From contig JAJYAC010000014.1 of NCBI GenBank assembly GCA_021779735.1, positions 1 through 35,169 on the forward strand: a stretch of 35,169 bases of DNA, in the 5' to 3' direction. The notes below the pieces were generated by a model. The model was not told the DNA's origin, searched no databases, and worked only from the letters and a program-made list of their open reading frames with translations. Below are positions 31,699 to 35,169 of this stretch, piece after piece; the first letter of the stretch is position 1; every line of letters begins with the position of its first letter. The stretch is from Actinomycetes bacterium (GTDB lineage Bacteria; Actinomycetota; Acidimicrobiia; Acidimicrobiales; RAAP-2). Both the position numbers and the translations under genes were made by a program.

Positions 31699-33092
31699 TC
31701 AGGCCCGGACGGGCCGCGCCGGACGCAGCGACGCCACGATGCCGTCGAGGATGTCACTCTCACTGCTGAGCAGCTCACCCACGCCGAAACGGTCCATCAC
31801 GGCCTCGATCACGTAGAGCCCGGCCACCATGACGTCCTCACGCCCGCTCACCATGCCGGGGTGGGCCAGACGTTGCGAGGGCGTCTCGGCACCCAGGCGT
31901 TCACGCCAGGCGCGCACGCGCTCGCGCGAGACGAGTTGGTGGTGTACCCGATCGTGATCGTAGACACGAAGTCCGGACTCGAGCTGCACCAGGGTCGCCA
32001 CCGTGCCCGCGAGTCCCACGAGGCGCACCGCCCCCACCGCGTGGGCGAAGGCCGGTACCGCGGCGAAGGCGCGATCGAGTTCCGCCTCGATCATCTCGCG
32101 AGCCGCGCGCTCGCGAGCGGGCGTCACGACCTCGGGTCCGAGGGCCCGCTCGGTGACGCGCACGCAGCCCAGCTGCATGGAGAAACTCGCGAGCGATCCG
32201 TCGACCTCGAGGACGAGCTCAGTCGAGCCACCGCCCACGTCGAGCACGAGAACAGGCGAGTCGCCAGCGACGAGGTCGGCGCACGCGCCGGCGAAGGAGA
32301 AGGAGGCCTCTTCGGAACCGCTCAGGATCGCTACTTCGACGCCCACTCGTTCGCGCGCGCCCTCGAGAAACTGCGCGCCGTTCGACGCGTCGCGCACCGC
32401 CGACGTCGCCACGAGGAGACCCCGCCTCACTCCCTCGTCGTCCATCATCGCTCGGTACTCGTCGAGGACCGCGTAGGTACGCGCGAGTGCCTCGTCGCTG
32501 AGTATCCCCGTCGCGTCCACACCTTCGCTGAGTCGTGTGATGCGCGCCTCGCGCCGGCGGGTCGTCTCCCCATCGGCAATCAAGAGGCGAGTGGAGTTGC
32601 TGCCACAGTCCAGCGCGGCGACGGCCTCGACGACGCGCTCGCACCCGCTCACGTCCACGAGACTCGCGACGATCTCACCCACCGGATCGGCGAAGCCGGC
32701 CAGGTAGTTGGCGAGGTGGGCGTGGAGACACTTCACACCCCGTCGAGTTCCGCCCACACCGCCCGACGGTGCCACGAGGTCGTGACGAACCACGCGCGAC
32801 GCGCGACGGCGCGCGTAACTCAGGTGCGCGCGCGTCAGGGCCGCGCCCTCGACCATGCCTTCGAAGCGGTGCACGCCACCGTCGCTCTCCAGGCGACTCA
32901 CCGCGTCGTGCAGTGCGGGCTCGACGAGCCAGTAGAGCGTGGGCATCGGCGTGCCGTCGCGTAGGTGCGGCTCGTTCTCAATGACGGCCGGCGCACCACC
33001 ACGGCGCACCACCACGCGACAGCGGCCCGCGAGCGCTCGGCCGAGAGCCACCTCGATCGCGGCGACGTCAGCCGGCGACGCCTCGGGGAATG

Positions 33093-33096
<4 letters not shown>
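31699..33096 (-). CDS. DUF501–Ppx/GppA fusion (exopolyphosphatase type)
   Basis: 465 aa. Residues 1 to about 152 are a DUF501 domain: C-R-V-V-V-R-R near 26-32, P-T-L-Y-W-L-V near 52-58, and G-V-G-G-T-R-R-G-V-K-C-L-H-A-H-L-A near 113-129. From about 158 a Ppx/GppA domain follows: D-C-G-S-N-S-T-R (163-170, phosphate loop 1), a segment with S-E-G-V, then L-D-V-G-G-G-S-T-E-L near 280 (loop 2), ending in a G-x-x-D-V-x-V-A-G region. It would release phosphate from polyphosphate or (p)ppGpp. In other actinobacteria these two are separate adjacent genes (Rv1025, Rv1026). TTG start at 33096 overlaps the DivIC stop (TTGA). Confidence 0.88.

Positions 33097-35169
<2,073 letters not shown>

Overview
This is a GC-rich bacterial chromosome segment with very dense coding and no sign of phage, plasmid, insertion sequence or CRISPR. 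It probably comes from an actinobacterium. Two gene orders point there: mazG–eno–divIC/ftsB–DUF501–ppx (compare Mycobacterium tuberculosis Rv1021–Rv1026), and a manB / Trm112-like / cofD(fbiA) / cofE(fbiB) / GDP-mannose pyrophosphorylase set with a glycosyltransferase–DUF5719 pair (compare Rv3255c–Rv3266c). F420 genes and many leaderless GTG-start genes agree. Acidimicrobiia is my guess for the class, but it is inference only.

Layout. (1) 1-4768: end of a YfhO-like membrane protein, a secreted hypothetical, then on the minus strand a coupled phosphodiester-glycosidase/CapA pair. (2) 4843-8575, plus strand: PPK2 kinase, F420-dependent LLM oxidoreductase, an archaeal-type riboflavin synthase and a thiolase. 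(3) 8572-13300, minus strand: CPBP protease, PTPS-related membrane protein, phosphomannomutase ManB and a Trm112-like protein. (4) ftsH (13368-15353, plus). (5) 15339-24815, minus strand: serine hydrolase, three glycosyltransferases, an RMD-type GDP-sugar reductase, a 1073-residue GT2/membrane fusion and a DUF5719 protein. (6) 24855-26470: cofD-cofE. (7) 26467-28852, minus strand: GDP-mannose pyrophosphorylase-like enzyme, a membrane-anchored hypothetical, a DUF3054 protein and a tRNA. (8) 28937-31046: NlpC/P60 hydrolase and a GT2. (9) 31043-35169, minus strand: GNAT acetyltransferase, DUF501-Ppx fusion, DivIC/FtsB, enolase and the end of MazG.

How it fits together. ManB and the pyrophosphorylase would make GDP-mannose. 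The RMD-like reductase points to a GDP-6-deoxyhexose such as GDP-D-rhamnose, with the 4,6-dehydratase presumably elsewhere. The glycosyltransferases and the GT-C-like, CapA, phosphodiester-glycosidase and NlpC/P60 proteins would build or trim the cell envelope. CofD and CofE make coenzyme F420, which the LLM oxidoreductase would use. The riboflavin synthase feeds flavin metabolism.

Most notable: an archaeal-type riboflavin synthase; a recurring TAGnnT/TACnnT box 6-8 nt before start codons, implying many leaderless mRNAs; a GT2 gene whose only sensible start is ATC; five convergent gene pairs that all overlap, three of them sharing one CTAG as both stops; a tRNA with a UAA anticodon but a short variable loop; a DUF501-Ppx fusion; and an 8-bp inverted repeat over the thiolase promoter.
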